64,000 nucleotides of DNA, taken from contig NZ_JAECZC010000001.1 in assembly GCF_016056305.1 (NCBI RefSeq), positions 1-64,000 on the forward strand. Reading direction: 5' to 3'. A program made the translations under genes and the position numbers. This document shows positions 27,741-38,695 of the stretch, one piece after another. The stretch comes from Amazonocrinis nigriterrae CENA67 (lineage in GTDB: Bacteria; Cyanobacteriota; Cyanobacteriia; Cyanobacteriales; Nostocaceae). Each line of letters opens with the position of its first letter. Within the stretch, counting starts at the first letter, position 1. The notes under the pieces were generated by a model that was not told where the DNA came from, made no database searches, and worked only from the letters and a program-made list of their open reading frames with translations.

Positions 27741-28733
27741 TTAACACACCGCTTGAAACTCTCCAAGCATTTTGACTTCTGGCTCTAACAAAATTGACCA
27801 ATGTTCTTGCACTTGGTGCTGGATATAACGGATGAGACAGAAGATATCACTAGCCTTGGCACCACCACGGTTGACAATAAAATTGGCATGGAGTTGTGCA
27901 ACTTGTGCCCCTCCAATTTGGTAGCCTTTTAGACCTGTTTGTTCAATCAACCAGCCAGCAGCATAAGGTTTGGGATTACGGAAAACACTGCCACAACTGG
28001 GGAAGTTGTAGGGTTGAGTTGTTAGTCGATGCTGTTTGTGTTGCTTGGTGGTTGCCAAAACTTTTGCTGGATCAGCACCTGGTTGGAGTTGGAAGGTAGC
28101 TTGAGTGACGATGCGATCGCTACCTTGTAATAATGAAGTGCGGTAAGCGTAACCGATCTCTTCAGGGGTGAGAGTTTTGAGTGTACCGTCGGGTGCAAGT
28201 ACCTGGGCGCTGACTAACATATCTGCGATACAACTGTTGTGTGCCCCTGCATTCATCACCACAGCACCCCCGACTGTTCCAGGGATACCCACAGCCCACT
28301 CCAATCCTTCCCAGCCTAGTTGGGCTGCCTCCCATGCTAAGCTAGGAATTGATTCTCCAGCAGCAACAGTTAATTGACCAGTGTGGTGGTCAAAGTAGCT
28401 GTAGCGGAGATGACGGGTAGAAATAACTAGGCCTGGGATACCGCGATCGCTGACTAAAAGGTTAGAACCTGCCCCTAGTGTTGTTACGGTCAATTCATGT
28501 TCTGTTGCATACTCTAGGCTGGCTTGCAGGGTTTCTAGGTTGCGAGGAGCAACATACCATTCAGCCGCACCTCCCACTCTATATGAAGTGTACCCAGACA
28601 ATGAAGCTTGGGACTTGATTATACAATCAGTTCCTGGTAAGTAAATTATCTTACTTTCGCCTGAATTAACTGTTTTCTGTTTAGGTGTAGTCGAAACTGT
28701 GCAGACGTTTCCATCTGCCTGGGAGATTTTCAT
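27741..28733 (-). CDS. murB: UDP-N-acetylmuramate dehydrogenase
   Basis: FAD-dependent reduction of UDP-GlcNAc-enolpyruvate to UDP-MurNAc in peptidoglycan synthesis. I place the start at ATG 28733 (MKISQADG, 330 residues); the open frame extends to 28883 and would overlap murC, but that extension has no MurB homology. Core blocks: [11 protein letters not shown] (substrate-binding Arg), [13 protein letters not shown] (FAD), [28 protein letters not shown] (catalytic Ser) and the final Glu in [10 protein letters not shown]. The layout is type II-like at the C-terminus. It is downstream of murC on the same strand. Confidence 0.95.
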   Translation of the reverse strand: MKISQADGNVCTVSTTPKQKTVNSGESKIIYLPGTDCIIKSQASLSGYTSYRVGGAAEWYVAPRNLETLQASLEYATEHELTVTTLGAGSNLLVSDRGIPGLVISTRHLRYSYFDHHTGQLTVAAGESIPSLAWEAAQLGWEGLEWAVGIPGTVGGAVVMNAGAHNSCIADMLVSAQVLAPDGTLKTLTPEEIGYAYRTSLLQGSDRIVTQATFQLQPGADPAKVLATTKQHKQHRLTTQPYNFPSCGSVFRNPKPYAAGWLIEQTGLKGYQIGGAQVAQLHANFIVNRGGAKASDIFCLIRYIQHQVQEHWSILLEPEVKMLGEFQAVC

Positions 28734-28857
28734 TTTTACGTCAATTTGTGAAATTTTACATTTATCTATCTGCCGTAAAAATACAGCAATAGTGTGAATT
28801 GATAAAACCGTCCTAGATAGACATTTAGCTTTGAGAATTATTCTCTTTTCCTGTCCT

Positions 28858-30324
28858 CTAAGATGTGGCTTTAGCAGGCTCACAAAGAGTTGTAATTACT
28901 TCTGGAATTATTTGATTCAAATTCCCAGCACCCAGAAACAGCGCTAAGTCTCCAGGGCGCAGTGTTTGCAGCAAGAACTCGCACACCTTCGGTAAAGTTG
29001 GCTGATAAACCACTTGTGAGTGCTGTTTGGCAATTTCTACTGCCAAACGTTCACCGCTAATTTGACCATTATTAGCTTCGCCTGCACTGTAAATATCGGT
29101 CAGGACAACTAAATCAGCATGTGCAAAAGATTCGGCAAACTCTTCTAAAAAGGTGAGTGTGCGGCTATAGCGATGAGGTTGGAAAATCGCCACCACTCTT
29201 TGTCCTGGCCTTGCTTGCAGGCGTGCAGCAGCCAGAGTGGCACGAATTTCACTGGGATGGTGGGCATAGTCATCGATGAAAGTAATGCCATCAACTTCAC
29301 CCCGGAACTCAAAGCGGCGTCTGGCTCCTTCAAAAGTGGCAATACCTTTGGCAATTTCTCCAAATTCTAAGCCCAAGACTCGACCAACAGCCACCGCTGC
29401 TAAGGCATTACTCAGGTTATGCCGACTGAGGAGGCGCAATTTTAACACGCCCAAGGCTTTGCCACCTTCCCAAACTAGAGCTGTTGTGCCATCAGCCCGA
29501 TAGTCAACATTGCTCACAGTGTAGTCAGCATTGGTATCTTGGTGTAAGCTGTAGCTGATTGTTGGTTTTAGGCGATCGCGTACTGTTGCACAATCAATAC
29601 TGCCGATTAAAGTTTTACAACCAGCAGCAAATTGTTGGAAGGTATCAACAACTTGCTCTAATGTGTCGTAGTGGTCAGGATGATCGAGTTCAATATTGGT
29701 AATGATGCCAATCTCAGGCGCATGTTTTACTAAAGAACCGTCTGATTCATCTGCCTCAGCCACCAAATACCGACTTTGCCCAAATCTAGCATTGCCTTCC
29801 CAAGCATTGACTTCGCCACCTACAAGAATTGTGGGGTCTAACCCAGCTTGCAGTAGCATATAACCAATCATGCAACTTGTGGTTGTTTTGCCATGAGTTC
29901 CTGCCACCGCGATGCTGTAGTAATCAGCAATTAACGCAGCTAGAACATCAGAACGATGAAAAATTGGGCAGCCTAGTTCTAAGGCTGCCTTGTATTCCGA
30001 ATTACTTTTGTTGATTGCTGTTGAGCAAATGACTTGGGGCAGTTTCGCCTGTTTGGCAGCAGATAATTCTGCCAGCGAGTTTAACTCTACTCCATTAGTA
30101 GTAGCTACATCCGAAAGGAAGAAATCAAAATTACTCGCTTCTTGTTTAGGAAAAATATGAGAACCGATGGCTTCTAACTGTCGGGTAATGTGATTAGGAC
30201 GAATATCTGAACCAGAAACTGGTAAATTGCGCTTTACCAGTAAATATGCCAGAGCAGACATACCTATACCACCAATGCCAATGAAATGAAATGGTCTACC
30301 GCTAAAATCTACTGAATTACTCAT
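28858..30324 (-). CDS. murC: UDP-N-acetylmuramate--L-alanine ligase
   Basis: Adds L-Ala to UDP-MurNAc, the first amino-acid step of peptidoglycan precursor synthesis. The 488-residue protein has the Rossmann start [15 protein letters not shown] (13-27), the ATP loop [16 protein letters not shown] (about 139-154), [30 protein letters not shown] and the C-terminal [14 protein letters not shown] block. Length and order are normal. Start ATG 30324. murB follows about 125 bases downstream, a cyanobacterial murC-murB arrangement. Confidence 0.96.
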   Translation of the reverse strand: MSNSVDFSGRPFHFIGIGGIGMSALAYLLVKRNLPVSGSDIRPNHITRQLEAIGSHIFPKQEASNFDFFLSDVATTNGVELNSLAELSAAKQAKLPQVICSTAINKSNSEYKAALELGCPIFHRSDVLAALIADYYSIAVAGTHGKTTTSCMIGYMLLQAGLDPTILVGGEVNAWEGNARFGQSRYLVAEADESDGSLVKHAPEIGIITNIELDHPDHYDTLEQVVDTFQQFAAGCKTLIGSIDCATVRDRLKPTISYSLHQDTNADYTVSNVDYRADGTTALVWEGGKALGVLKLRLLSRHNLSNALAAVAVGRVLGLEFGEIAKGIATFEGARRRFEFRGEVDGITFIDDYAHHPSEIRATLAAARLQARPGQRVVAIFQPHRYSRTLTFLEEFAESFAHADLVVLTDIYSAGEANNGQISGERLAVEIAKQHSQVVYQPTLPKVCEFLLQTLRPGDLALFLGAGNLNQIIPEVITTLCEPAKATS

Positions 30325-30726
30325 TTATTGCTCCTCTTGCACCACACCACACCAAAATCACAAATGACACGCGTATCATAACAGGAATTTGATTTTTACC
30401 GTAACTCCTCCTGTAGCTATGTTTATGCTGGATTTATAGTTGATTTTTTACACTTGTTGCCTTTGTTGAGAATGATTTTACCTTGCTTGGAGGTTTTTAC
30501 TATTTCGCAACTGTTTTTAAGATTATTCTGAAAATTGTCGCTACATCGGGAAAGAAATTCTTGTGATTTCAAATACATATTTCAGATTCCTTACTGTTAT
30601 CAGCTACAATAGTAAATTCTTAGCAAAACTGCTTTGAAATTTCATCAAGCCAAAGTCTAAATTGCGTACAATATTAATTTGGTAGTGAGACTATATCTCA
30701 ATTGACCAGAACCAGAGTATAACTGG
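30325..30726. other. Divergent promoter region murC / nadD
   Basis: About 400 bases between divergently transcribed genes, AT-rich and free of the dispersed repeats seen elsewhere. No convincing small ORF, hairpin or operator was found. Confidence 0.4.
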
Positions 30727-31359
30727 ATGCAACAATTAGCAATTTTTGGTGGCACATTTGATCCTGTTCATTGGGGACATCTCCTCGTAGCCCAGGCAGC
30801 TTTGTATCAAGTACCTTTAGAAAAGGTAATTTGGGTGCCATCAGGAAATCCTCCTCATAAAAAAGCTGTTTCCTTTGAGCATCGACTGGAAATGCTGCAA
30901 ATAGCTACAAGAGAAAACCCGGCGTTTACGGTTTCACTCGTGGAGGGAAATCGCGCTGGAAAATCCTATGCCATTAATACTTTGCTCGACTTATCTACTT
31001 TTTACCCAAATACTCATTGGTACTGGATCGTGGGTTTGGATACCTTCCAAACCTTGCCTCGTTGGTATCGTGGACACGAACTAGCACAAATGTGTGATTG
31101 GTTAATTGCACCCCGACTGGTAGGTGGTGAGAATATAACTCAAAGCGAGCTGATCTGCAAGCAAATAGAGCAACAACTCGAAAAAAAGTCACACTCTATT
31201 CGTTGGCAATTCCTGGACATACCCTTAGTGGGAGTTTCGTCAAGTCTTATTCGTCAACGAGCCAGCGATCGCTCTGTCAATGCTATTCGTTATTTAGTCC
31301 CAGAAGCAGTTAGGTCATACATCACAGCCCACAACCTCTACTCAGACAATCCTGAATAA
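30727..31359 (+). CDS. nadD: Nicotinate-nucleotide adenylyltransferase
   Basis: Adenylates nicotinate mononucleotide in NAD synthesis. The nucleotidylyltransferase signature GGTFDPVHWGH is at 8-18 and the second motif, VSSSLIRQR, at about 173-181; SGNPPHKK follows the first motif, as in NadD. The 210-residue length is normal. Start ATG 30727. gap2, the next gene, starts about 115 bases after the stop on the same strand. Confidence 0.93.
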   Translation: MQQLAIFGGTFDPVHWGHLLVAQAALYQVPLEKVIWVPSGNPPHKKAVSFEHRLEMLQIATRENPAFTVSLVEGNRAGKSYAINTLLDLSTFYPNTHWYWIVGLDTFQTLPRWYRGHELAQMCDWLIAPRLVGGENITQSELICKQIEQQLEKKSHSIRWQFLDIPLVGVSSSLIRQRASDRSVNAIRYLVPEAVRSYITAHNLYSDNPE

Positions 31360-31473
31360 AATGTGTGTTTTTTTATAGATCTAGCACTTTATGGTTAATA
31401 ATAATCCCCCTTTGCGATATGATTGGGGTCAAAGATATCAACTTATAGGCATAAATACAGAGGGCAAGACACT

Positions 31474-32487
31474 GTGATTAGAGTCGCAATTAACGGTTTC
31501 GGGCGCATCGGACGTAACTTTGCACGCTGTTGGGTGGGCAGACAGAATAGCAAAATTGATCTTGTTGCTATTAATGACACATCTGACCCTAGAACGAATG
31601 CTCACCTCCTTAAATATGACTCGATGCTAGGAAAGTTAAAGGATGTTGACATTTCTGCCGATGATAACTCTATCATCATTAACGGGAAAACCGTTAAGTG
31701 CGTATCTGACCGTAATCCAGAAAACTTGCCTTGGAAAGAGTGGGAAATTGACCTAATTATCGAAGCAACTGGAGTATTTACCAGCAAAGAAGGTGCACTC
31801 AAGCATGTGAATGCTGGAGCTAAGAAGGTTCTAATTACAGCCCCAGGTAAAAATGAGGATGGTACTTTTGTGGTTGGCGTGAATCATCACGATTATGACC
31901 ACAACATACACCACATCATCAGTAACGCTAGCTGTACAACAAACTGCTTAGCTCCCATTGCCAAGGTGATAAACGATAAATTCGGTATTATCAAAGGCAC
32001 CATGACTACCACCCACAGCTACACAGGCGACCAGCGCTTACTAGACGCTTCTCACCGAGATGTACGTCGGGCTAGGGCAGCAGCTATTAACATTGTGCCG
32101 ACCTCTACTGGTGCAGCAAAAGCAGTGGCCTTAGTTATCCCCGACCTCAAAGGTAAGCTGAATGGTGTTGCTTTACGTGTACCGACCCCGAACGTTTCAA
32201 TGGTAGATTTCGTGGTTCAGGTTGAGAAGCGTACTATTACGGAAGAAGTTAACCAAGCTCTTAAAGATGCCGCTGAAGGGCCACTCAAAGGTATTTTGGA
32301 CTACAGCGAACTACAACTAGTATCTTCTGATTATCAAGGTACTGACGCTTCCTCTATTGTTGATGCTAGCTTGACTATGGTTCTAGGCAATGACCTGGTG
32401 AAAGTCATGGCATGGTATGACAACGAATGGGGCTACAGCCAGCGAGTTTTAGATTTGGCTGAACTGGTAGCCCAAAAGTGGGTTTAA
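31474..32487 (+). CDS. gap2: Glyceraldehyde-3-phosphate dehydrogenase, photosynthetic type
   Basis: Interconverts 1,3-bisphosphoglycerate and glyceraldehyde-3-phosphate, mainly in the Calvin cycle. I choose the GTG at 31474 (reads [16 protein letters not shown]), giving the standard 337 residues; the frame opens at 31423 but that extension is not family sequence. The catalytic Cys is C154 in SNASCTTNC. The segment [23 protein letters not shown] and NLPWKEW are typical of cyanobacterial Gap2, which accepts NADPH. A hairpin of AGTTAGGAGTTA units follows and overlaps the end of thiL. Confidence 0.95.
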   Translation: MIRVAINGFGRIGRNFARCWVGRQNSKIDLVAINDTSDPRTNAHLLKYDSMLGKLKDVDISADDNSIIINGKTVKCVSDRNPENLPWKEWEIDLIIEATGVFTSKEGALKHVNAGAKKVLITAPGKNEDGTFVVGVNHHDYDHNIHHIISNASCTTNCLAPIAKVINDKFGIIKGTMTTTHSYTGDQRLLDASHRDVRRARAAAINIVPTSTGAAKAVALVIPDLKGKLNGVALRVPTPNVSMVDFVVQVEKRTITEEVNQALKDAAEGPLKGILDYSELQLVSSDYQGTDASSIVDASLTMVLGNDLVKVMAWYDNEWGYSQRVLDLAELVAQKWV

Positions 32488-32498
32488 AGCAAGTGAGG

Positions 32499-32557
32499 AG
32501 TTAGGAGTTAGAAGTTAGGAATTAAAACTCATAACTTTTCACTCATAACTCCTAACT
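32499..32557. terminator. Inverted repeat between gap2 and thiL 3' ends
   Basis: AGTTAGGAGTTA (32499-32510) pairs with TAACTCCTAACT (32546-32557) across a 35-base loop. The second arm lies over the last codons of thiL (stop at 32552). It is built from GTTAGGA heptamers also seen at 25795-25815 and 45797-45825. It may act as a shared terminator for convergent transcripts. Confidence 0.4.
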
Positions 32558-33727
32558 CTGGAAATGTTGAAATCCCTGGCTGAGGCTGAGAACTTGGTCA
32601 GGGAATTTTTGTTGTTGGTCGTGCAATAGTACTTTTGGTTCGGCTGTGATAATTCCTACAATAGCTGCGTCTTGACCAAGCTTTTGCACTAATGTATTTG
32701 CTAGTTCTTTGGGCAAGCACAGGACTAATTCAAAGTCTTCGCCACCATAGAGGGCATATTCTAGCGCTTGCTGTTCTGTAAGGCAGTGGTCAAAAGCTTG
32801 TGGTAAAGGGATTTGCCTGCATTCTAAGACAGCACCAACACCACTAGCGCGGCAAATTTGCAAAATAGCATCTGCTAAGCCATCGCTGCTGTCCATTCCG
32901 GCGACCGAAAGGGGGGAGTTGGGAGTCGAGAGGAGCCACTGCGGTGAGGCAGCCCCCATCTTGGCGGTTTCCGTCCATGGGGGACTGCCGAACCCGAAGG
33001 GTCTTGGGGTCTCCCCAAATGGAGGAGGCAGCCGCGTGGGCGGGTTTCCCGACTTGAGCGGACTGCCGTCATGTGGCGTTCGGGAGTGGGGAGTTAAAAT
33101 TTCCCACAATATGGGTAAGACATCTAATCGTGGTTGGGGACGCTGGTGTGCTTTGATTAAAGCCTCTTGTTCTGTGTTGTTGAGGTTTTGTTTCAATTCG
33201 GGATGTAAGAGCAATTGTAAGCCAGCGTGGGAGGCTCCGTGAACACCTGTAACGACGATCGCATCCCCCACAACAGCAGCAGAACGGCGGATAATTCTAT
33301 GAGGATGAGCTTGACCAAAAGCAGTAATTGCCAGGGTAGTTACGGGCGATCGCACTACATCACCACCTACAATCGAGGTATTGTATTTTTGCAGGCATTC
33401 AGTCATTCCTTGATATAAGCGCTCAACCCAACTCACGCTAACTTCACCAGGTAATCCTAGTCCAACGGTAATTCCTAACGGAGTAGCCCCCATTGCTGCT
33501 AAATCTGATAAATTGGCAGCGGCAGCTCGCCAACCTGTATCTTCTGGAGAAGTAGTAACATCACTAAAATGCACGCCATTAATCAATAAATCTGTTGTCA
33601 CCACTAAAGATTGTTCTGGTTCAGTCACAAGCACAGCTGCGTCATCCCCAATCATCTCTGGTGGACAGAAACGCTGTAACCTTTCTAAAAGACCTTGTTC
33701 ACCAATATCTTTAACTTTTTTAGTCAT
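32552..33727 (-). CDS. thiL: Thiamine-monophosphate kinase with an in-frame repeat insertion
   Basis: Phosphorylates thiamine monophosphate to thiamine diphosphate. Core blocks are normal: GDDAAVL (27-33), VTTDLLINGVHF (43-54), GGDVVRSP, VVGDAIVVTGVHGASHAGL and GMDSSDGLADAI (277-288). Between LPILWEI (204-210) and GMDSSDG lie roughly 55-60 extra residues (about 214-272), rich in Pro, Gly, Ser and Trp. These are encoded by a dispersed repeat (about 32929-33085). The protein is therefore 391 residues instead of about 330. The insert keeps frame and contains no stop, so the enzyme may still work with a surface loop. Confidence 0.92.
   Translation of the reverse strand: MTKKVKDIGEQGLLERLQRFCPPEMIGDDAAVLVTEPEQSLVVTTDLLINGVHFSDVTTSPEDTGWRAAAANLSDLAAMGATPLGITVGLGLPGEVSVSWVERLYQGMTECLQKYNTSIVGGDVVRSPVTTLAITAFGQAHPHRIIRRSAAVVGDAIVVTGVHGASHAGLQLLLHPELKQNLNNTEQEALIKAHQRPQPRLDVLPILWEILTPHSRTPHDGSPLKSGNPPTRLPPPFGETPRPFGFGSPPWTETAKMGAASPQWLLSTPNSPLSVAGMDSSDGLADAILQICRASGVGAVLECRQIPLPQAFDHCLTEQQALEYALYGGEDFELVLCLPKELANTLVQKLGQDAAIVGIITAEPKVLLHDQQQKFPDQVLSLSQGFQHFQS
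32929..33085 (-). repeat. Dispersed GC-rich repeat inserted in thiL
   Basis: Contains GCGGTGAGGCAGCCCCC (32941-32957), GCGGTTTCCG (32964-32973), GGGGGACTGCCG (32979-32990) and GAACCCGAAGGGTCTTGGGG (32990-33009). The first three recur in the same order at 26444-26552; the inverse of GGGGGACTGCCG occurs at 20917-20928; the last begins with a word also at 37407. GGGAGT-type direct repeats flank it (32916-32926 and 33082-33094), possibly a target duplication or pre-existing simple repeat. Confidence 0.75.
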
Positions 33728-34405
33728 TGGTCATTAGTCATTAGTTATTGGTCATTGGTCATTAGTCATTGGTCATTTGTGTTTATCAAGGACAAATGAC
33801 TAATGACTAAGTACAACCTCACGAGTTGATAACACTGTTAACGTGAGTTCGACAAGCGCTGTTTTGACCTCTCCCCCGACCCCTCTCCTACCTTGCTATC
33901 CATTAGTCACATCTTTCTTAACAATCTTGAAACCCTTGTTTTATAACTATCCTATCAACTGAGGGATTAGACATACTTGACAAATTCGTGCTTATTCTTC
34001 TCGCTAAAACTGCGTTTTTATTGAGAATTAACGACGAACTAATAAGGGTTAGAAAAAGCGTGAGTGAATACTCTCACAAATGTTGAGAAAGATCCGGGTA
34101 ATGGATAGCCTACCTTGAGAGGGGAGTAAAACCGTGATTTTTTCGTTTATCCTCCCTCTCCTAAAAGGCGCTACCGTGTACACACAAGTCAAAAAAACCA
34201 TTACTACAAAAGATTTGAGTTTGGTAGGGTGCGTTATGGACTCTTGTCCTAACGCACCACAAATCTCTGGCGGTGCGCGATTCCTGCGGCGTAACATACC
34301 CTACTAACTGACTGACTAGGTTTCTACTCAGCACTCAGCACTTTGTCATAGCATTCAGATAAAAAAAGGTGGGCATTTGCCCACCTACTCATCATTAATC
34401 ATCAG
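33728..34405. repeat. Intergenic region with heptamer repeats and dispersed element copy B
   Basis: Starts with TCATTGG/TCATTAG heptamers (33725-33775). From 33838 TAACGTGAGTTCGA appears, then at about 34151-34190 the CCTCCCTC..AGGC..GTGTACACACAAGT block, then at 34212-34260 a GTAGGGTGCGTTA...TAACGCACCAC inverted repeat. These match the blocks at 2138-2362, but the palindrome is in the opposite orientation and the spacing differs. An open frame on the minus strand across it is not considered a gene. Confidence 0.65.
34361..34386 (-). terminator. Rho-independent terminator of dxs
   Basis: On the minus strand AGGTGGGCA and TGCCCACCT pair around a 2-base loop and are followed by seven T residues (plus-strand A7 at 34361-34367). 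It starts 20 bases after the dxs stop codon. This is a textbook intrinsic terminator. Confidence 0.85.
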
Positions 34406-36313
34406 CTAAACAACAGCAGACACTTGCTTTTGAAAGAACGCTTGTAATACTCTTTCTGCTATTTGTGGACTAGTTAAACCTAATTCTGCCTTGGATTGGT
34501 CTGGTTCAGCGTGATCCACCAATATATCTGGCACACCGATACGCTTGACAGGAACCACAATATCTGCATCCAACAGTGCTTCTGCCACCGCAGAACCAAA
34601 GCCGCCCATGACACAGCCTTCTTCCAAAGTCACAACGCGACCAATTTTCTTAGCCAAAGGCAAAATCAACTCGGTATCTAAAGGCTTGACAAAACGGGCA
34701 TTAATCACAGTTGCTTCAATGCCGTGTTCGCTAAGAATTTCCGCGGCTTGCATACTTGGATAAACCATTGTGCCGTAACCAATGATTAACACATCATCAC
34801 CTTGACGCAGAATTTCTCCTTTGCCGATTTCCAAAGGTTCCCAGCCTTCTTCCATCAAAGGTACACCGTAGCCGTTGCCACGAGGGAAGCGCATAGCTAT
34901 TGGCCCAGTGGTATGGTTAATACCAGTAACTACCATGCGTTGCAGTTCTGCTTCATCCTTGGGTGCCATCAATACCATGTTGGGAATGCAACGCAGATAG
35001 GCGATGTCATACATACCTTGATGGGTAGGGCCATCAGCACCTACAATTCCCGCCCTATCCAAGCAGAAGAACACAGGTAAATTTTGGATACAGACATCGT
35101 GAATTATCTGGTCGTAAGCTCGTTGCAAGAAGGTTGAGTAGATAGCAGCAACGGGACGCATACCTTCAGCTGCTAATCCCGCAGCTAAGGTGACAGCATG
35201 TTGTTCAGCGATACCCACATCAATATATTGATGGGGCAGTTTCGCTTGCAGTTTGTCTAAGCCTGTTCCCGTAGCCATTGCCGCAGTAATCCCAATAATT
35301 TTGGGGTTTTGTTCAGCAAGTTTCACGAGCGTATGGGAAAATACCTTAGCATAAGCCGGGGGCTTGGGTTTGCTAGAAGGAATCGCTTTACCCGTTGCCA
35401 AGTTAAATGGGCTTTGGGCATGGTAGCCTACTTGGTCTTGTTCGGCGATTTCATAGCCTTTGCCCTTGACTGTTGCTACATGCACTAAAACTGGCCCTGG
35501 TATTTGATGTGCTTGATTAAAGGTAGCAATCAATTCTTCTAAATTATGTCCATCCACTGGCCCCATGTAGGTAAAGCCTAGTTCTTCAAAGACTGCACCT
35601 ACTTTGGGAACAGCTAAACGCTTCATACCTTCTTTGAGGCGTCCGAGTTCAGGAGATAGAGATTCTCCGACGAAGGGAATATGTTTGAATTGTTCCTCAA
35701 AATTATCTTTGATAAACTGCACCGGTGGGCTGAGGCGCATTTTGTTGAGGTAGCGGGGAATGGCGCCTACATTGGGAGAAATAGACATTTCGTTGTCGTT
35801 GAGAACAACCAGCAAGTTAGTTTTGGGCAGATGTCCAGCATGGTTAATCGCTTCCAAAGCCATACCGCCAGTTAAAGCACCATCGCCAATAACGGCCACA
35901 GCTTTAAATTTTTCGCCTTTCATGTCTCGCGCTAAAGCCATTCCCAGTGCTGCTGAGATACTGGTAGAAGCATGACCTGCCCCAAAGTGATCGAATTTGC
36001 TTTCACACCGCTTGAGATAACCAGCAATTCCGTCTTTTTGTCTAAGGGTGTGGAAGTCACTGTAGCGTCCCGTGAGCAGTTTATGAGGATAAGCTTGATG
36101 TCCTACATCCCAAATAACTTTATCCCGATCTAAGTCTAGTGTCTGGTAAAGCCCTAACGTTAACTCTACAACACCCAAACCAGGCCCCAAATGACCCCCA
36201 GTTGCAGCTACGGTTTGTAGGTGCTTATCTCGAATCTGACGGGCAATTTGTTGCAGCTGCCGGATCGATAAACCGTGCAACTGATTGGGATGGGTGATTT
36301 CACTCAGATGCAT
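34406..36313 (-). CDS. dxs: 1-deoxy-D-xylulose-5-phosphate synthase
   Basis: Condenses pyruvate and glyceraldehyde-3-phosphate in the first step of the MEP isoprenoid pathway, feeding carotenoid, phytol and quinone synthesis. The 635-residue protein has the thiamine-diphosphate motif [18 protein letters not shown] (about 148-165), the early [13 protein letters not shown] block, the transketolase-type pyrimidine domain with [17 protein letters not shown], and the C-terminal domain with [16 protein letters not shown]. Start ATG 36313. It is a single gene with its own terminator. Confidence 0.97.
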   Translation of the reverse strand: MHLSEITHPNQLHGLSIRQLQQIARQIRDKHLQTVAATGGHLGPGLGVVELTLGLYQTLDLDRDKVIWDVGHQAYPHKLLTGRYSDFHTLRQKDGIAGYLKRCESKFDHFGAGHASTSISAALGMALARDMKGEKFKAVAVIGDGALTGGMALEAINHAGHLPKTNLLVVLNDNEMSISPNVGAIPRYLNKMRLSPPVQFIKDNFEEQFKHIPFVGESLSPELGRLKEGMKRLAVPKVGAVFEELGFTYMGPVDGHNLEELIATFNQAHQIPGPVLVHVATVKGKGYEIAEQDQVGYHAQSPFNLATGKAIPSSKPKPPAYAKVFSHTLVKLAEQNPKIIGITAAMATGTGLDKLQAKLPHQYIDVGIAEQHAVTLAAGLAAEGMRPVAAIYSTFLQRAYDQIIHDVCIQNLPVFFCLDRAGIVGADGPTHQGMYDIAYLRCIPNMVLMAPKDEAELQRMVVTGINHTTGPIAMRFPRGNGYGVPLMEEGWEPLEIGKGEILRQGDDVLIIGYGTMVYPSMQAAEILSEHGIEATVINARFVKPLDTELILPLAKKIGRVVTLEEGCVMGGFGSAVAEALLDADIVVPVKRIGVPDILVDHAEPDQSKAELGLTSPQIAERVLQAFFQKQVSAVV

Positions 36314-36551
36314 ATTATAGATATTTCCTCTCTACAGTGTAGTTTCGGCATTATTTGATTTTCCCACGGTCGGGTTGTCCACAGAATTAGACTGTGATTA
36401 AGTTGAGACATGGAAAATTAACAGTAGGCATTGGTGAGTGCTGAGTAATTTATTACTATCACCCCTTCTCTATTTTCCATATTTTATTGGTCAGTAACAT
36501 GATGGAAATCGCAATTTCGCGTATCTCAGCTAAATAAACTCAGGTAATTAC

Positions 36552-37247
36552 TTAAGGAGATACTGTGCTATCAGGAACAGCGGGGACTTCTGGTGTCTCT
36601 GGTTGTTGTTGCTGTCTTTGCAAATATTTACTCAACACATAAGCCATATCTCCACGGGTCATTGGTCGTAATGGGGAAATATTATTTTGGGCATCTGTAT
36701 TGATAAAATTTTCGGAAACTACTGTGGCGATCGCTTTTCTAGCCCAGGTGGGAATCGATGCTGCATCTGGATATGGAGCAAGAGTTTCATTAACAGTTTC
36801 ATCAGAAAATTGAAATACACCATAAGCTTGGGCAAAGATTGCTAAAGCTTCTGCCCTTGTCACTTTTTGATTTGGAAAAAACAAATTACCTCGGTAGCCT
36901 TTCATGATCTGAGTTTTTAAAACTATCTGAATATCCTGAAATGCCCAATATGATGATGGTACATCTGGTACAGATATCAGTTTTTCCTGTTGAGCTGCTT
37001 CTCGTTGATCTAGGCGAAATGCTTTCACTAAAATTGAGGCTAATTCGGCACGACTGATCACTTTTTCTGGATAAAAATTGCCATCAGGTGAATTGCTCAT
37101 CAACTTGGCTGTAATTACCTGTTGAATTGCTTCAGAGGACACTCCTGAGCTTTGTTCTGGCACACTAGCTCGAACAATTGTAGGAAAGTTTTGCAGTAGT
37201 GCTACTAAAGATAGAGTAATTGAAAGTTGACGCATTCCCATAATCAA
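36552..37247 (-). CDS. S-layer homology (SLH) domain protein
   Basis: A 231-residue exported protein: signal peptide (about 1-27) followed by three SLH-type repeats. Clear repeat starts are KVISRAELASILVKAFRL, YRGNLFFPNQKVTRAEALAIFAQAYGV and SPLRPMTRGDMAYVLSKYL, each with the preceding DVP..YWA or DAASIPTWA segment. The tail is Gln/Pro-rich. SLH domains bind peptidoglycan-linked polymers, so it is probably a periplasmic or cell-wall protein. The real start is one of two Mets at the N-terminus (37247 or 37238). No operon partner. Confidence 0.88.
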   Translation of the reverse strand: MIMGMRQLSITLSLVALLQNFPTIVRASVPEQSSGVSSEAIQQVITAKLMSNSPDGNFYPEKVISRAELASILVKAFRLDQREAAQQEKLISVPDVPSSYWAFQDIQIVLKTQIMKGYRGNLFFPNQKVTRAEALAIFAQAYGVFQFSDETVNETLAPYPDAASIPTWARKAIATVVSENFINTDAQNNISPLRPMTRGDMAYVLSKYLQRQQQQPETPEVPAVPDSTVSP

Positions 37248-38101
37248 TTTTAGCTGCTACCTGTGAATAGAAAACTGGACGAATTTAGGCTTGGCAATGT
37301 TGCATATTAATAAGGGAATTGGTGAGCCAGCATGGTCTTGGGGGAGAACCCCCAATTCCCACTTCCTGCGGTCGTGGGGGGCCGAGTCCCCCATAAGCGA
37401 CTGGCGAACCCGAAGGGGAATAGGGAATCGGGAATGGGGATGAATAGTTTAGTATTGCCTATTTACCTTTGCTTAAAAATCGTGTTTCTAACCCCTATTT
37501 TTAGGCAGGCGATCACTTGACGGGCTTTTAAATAAAAAAATAATCAATAGCTTTAGTGAGCAGGGGGAGAAGAAATCGGATAGTTGTATTAGATGCTGGA
37601 ATTGAGTAATTTAATTTTTGGATGCCCCTAACCCTGTTTTGTCACTCTGGGAAAATAAAAATCAAAACCAAATGATGAACTCTAGATAGAACGCGCATTT
37701 GAGCGTTTATTTTCTAACACAATGGATGAAATCATTGTTTTTTGATAAAAGTCTTATGATGTAAGCATTCCAGATTATTCTCTCCCGAAAGTGATAAAAG
37801 AGGGCTAATTTCGATACCCCTCATCTATTTTTGCCTCATCAATTCAGTAGAATAGTTAACTTAATATCTTAATTATTTCTAATTTCCAATAAAATTACTA
37901 ATTGATAAAACTAATGTTGTTTTAACCTCTGATGAAAGAGTTATGATTCATGAACTCAACCTGCCTGACTTTGTAAAATTATTGTGAAATTTCGGATAAG
38001 ATACCGTAAATAAACGTAGATAAATTACAGGAGCAAGATATTATCAAGCATGTAATATTGCATTGACAGGTTAACACTGTATTTAAGGAGAGTGGTTTTT
38101 A
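37248..38101. other. Intergenic region upstream of the PEP-CTERM gene
   Basis: About 850 bases. The part at 37330-37430 carries dispersed repeat sequence (GGTCGTGGGGGGCCGAGTCCCCC palindrome-like words and GCGAACCCGAAGGGG, shared with the thiL insert). The remainder (37530-38100) is AT-rich, likely containing the promoter of the downstream gene; AAGGAGAG at 38086-38093 is its probable ribosome binding site. No further ORF is supported. Confidence 0.5.
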
Positions 38102-38695
38102 ATGTTTATTTCCAATGTCAAAGAAAAATTGTCTATGGCTACTGTTGCACTAGCATTTCTTACTTTTGAAGCAGTGCTATCTCCAGGTCACGCGCAAGCA
38201 GCCACAATCACTTCAACTTTACCCGAATTCAGCGGAGAATACTTTGATGGGAGCGCATCATTCCCGCTATCTTCCGTTACAGTTGGTACATTTTCGTATA
38301 CAATTCCATCGGGTGAACAGATTGTATCCGCATCTCTTAGTGGTACTTTCGGTAACTCAGTTGTTTCTAACAGTTCAGGTTTGAATCTTTTATTAGATGG
38401 TCTACAGGTAGCGCAGTGTATAAGATTCGATACCTGCTATTATAGTGCAACTCCAGAGGCATTTAACTTCACTTTTTCTCCTGCAGATTTATCCTTGTTG
38501 AACGATGGGTCAGCATTGCTTACAGCAATTCAGACATCAGAATATGTTATTCGTCTGGGATCAACAACTTTGACAATAGAAACAGCTTCAGTTCCCGAAT
38601 CTGGAACTATCTTGGGTACATTGACAGTTGCTGGGTTTAGCTTGGCTTTGCGTCGCCGACAAAAGTGGCAACAAACAGATACCATCCAAGCTTAG
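38102..38695 (+). CDS. PEP-CTERM exported protein, probable cyanoexosortase substrate
   Basis: A 197-residue secreted protein. A signal peptide (about 1-34, ending GHAQAA) precedes a beta-rich domain of unknown function with one CIRFDTC cysteine pair. The C-terminus has the sorting signal SVPESGTILGTLTVAGFSLALRRRQK: a VPE-type motif with Ser in place of the second Pro, a short hydrophobic helix and a basic cluster. Such proteins are substrates of exosortases; the cyanoexosortase A at 15.9-16.8 kb is the obvious partner. A 10-residue hydrophilic tail follows the Arg cluster. It stands alone with an AAGGAGAG ribosome binding site. Confidence 0.85.
   Translation: MFISNVKEKLSMATVALAFLTFEAVLSPGHAQAATITSTLPEFSGEYFDGSASFPLSSVTVGTFSYTIPSGEQIVSASLSGTFGNSVVSNSSGLNLLLDGLQVAQCIRFDTCYYSATPEAFNFTFSPADLSLLNDGSALLTAIQTSEYVIRLGSTTLTIETASVPESGTILGTLTVAGFSLALRRRQKWQQTDTIQA

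Noticed and set aside
34049-34297. An 82-codon minus-strand frame
   Set aside because: It is formed by the dispersed element and its palindrome, has no family features and no ribosome binding site.
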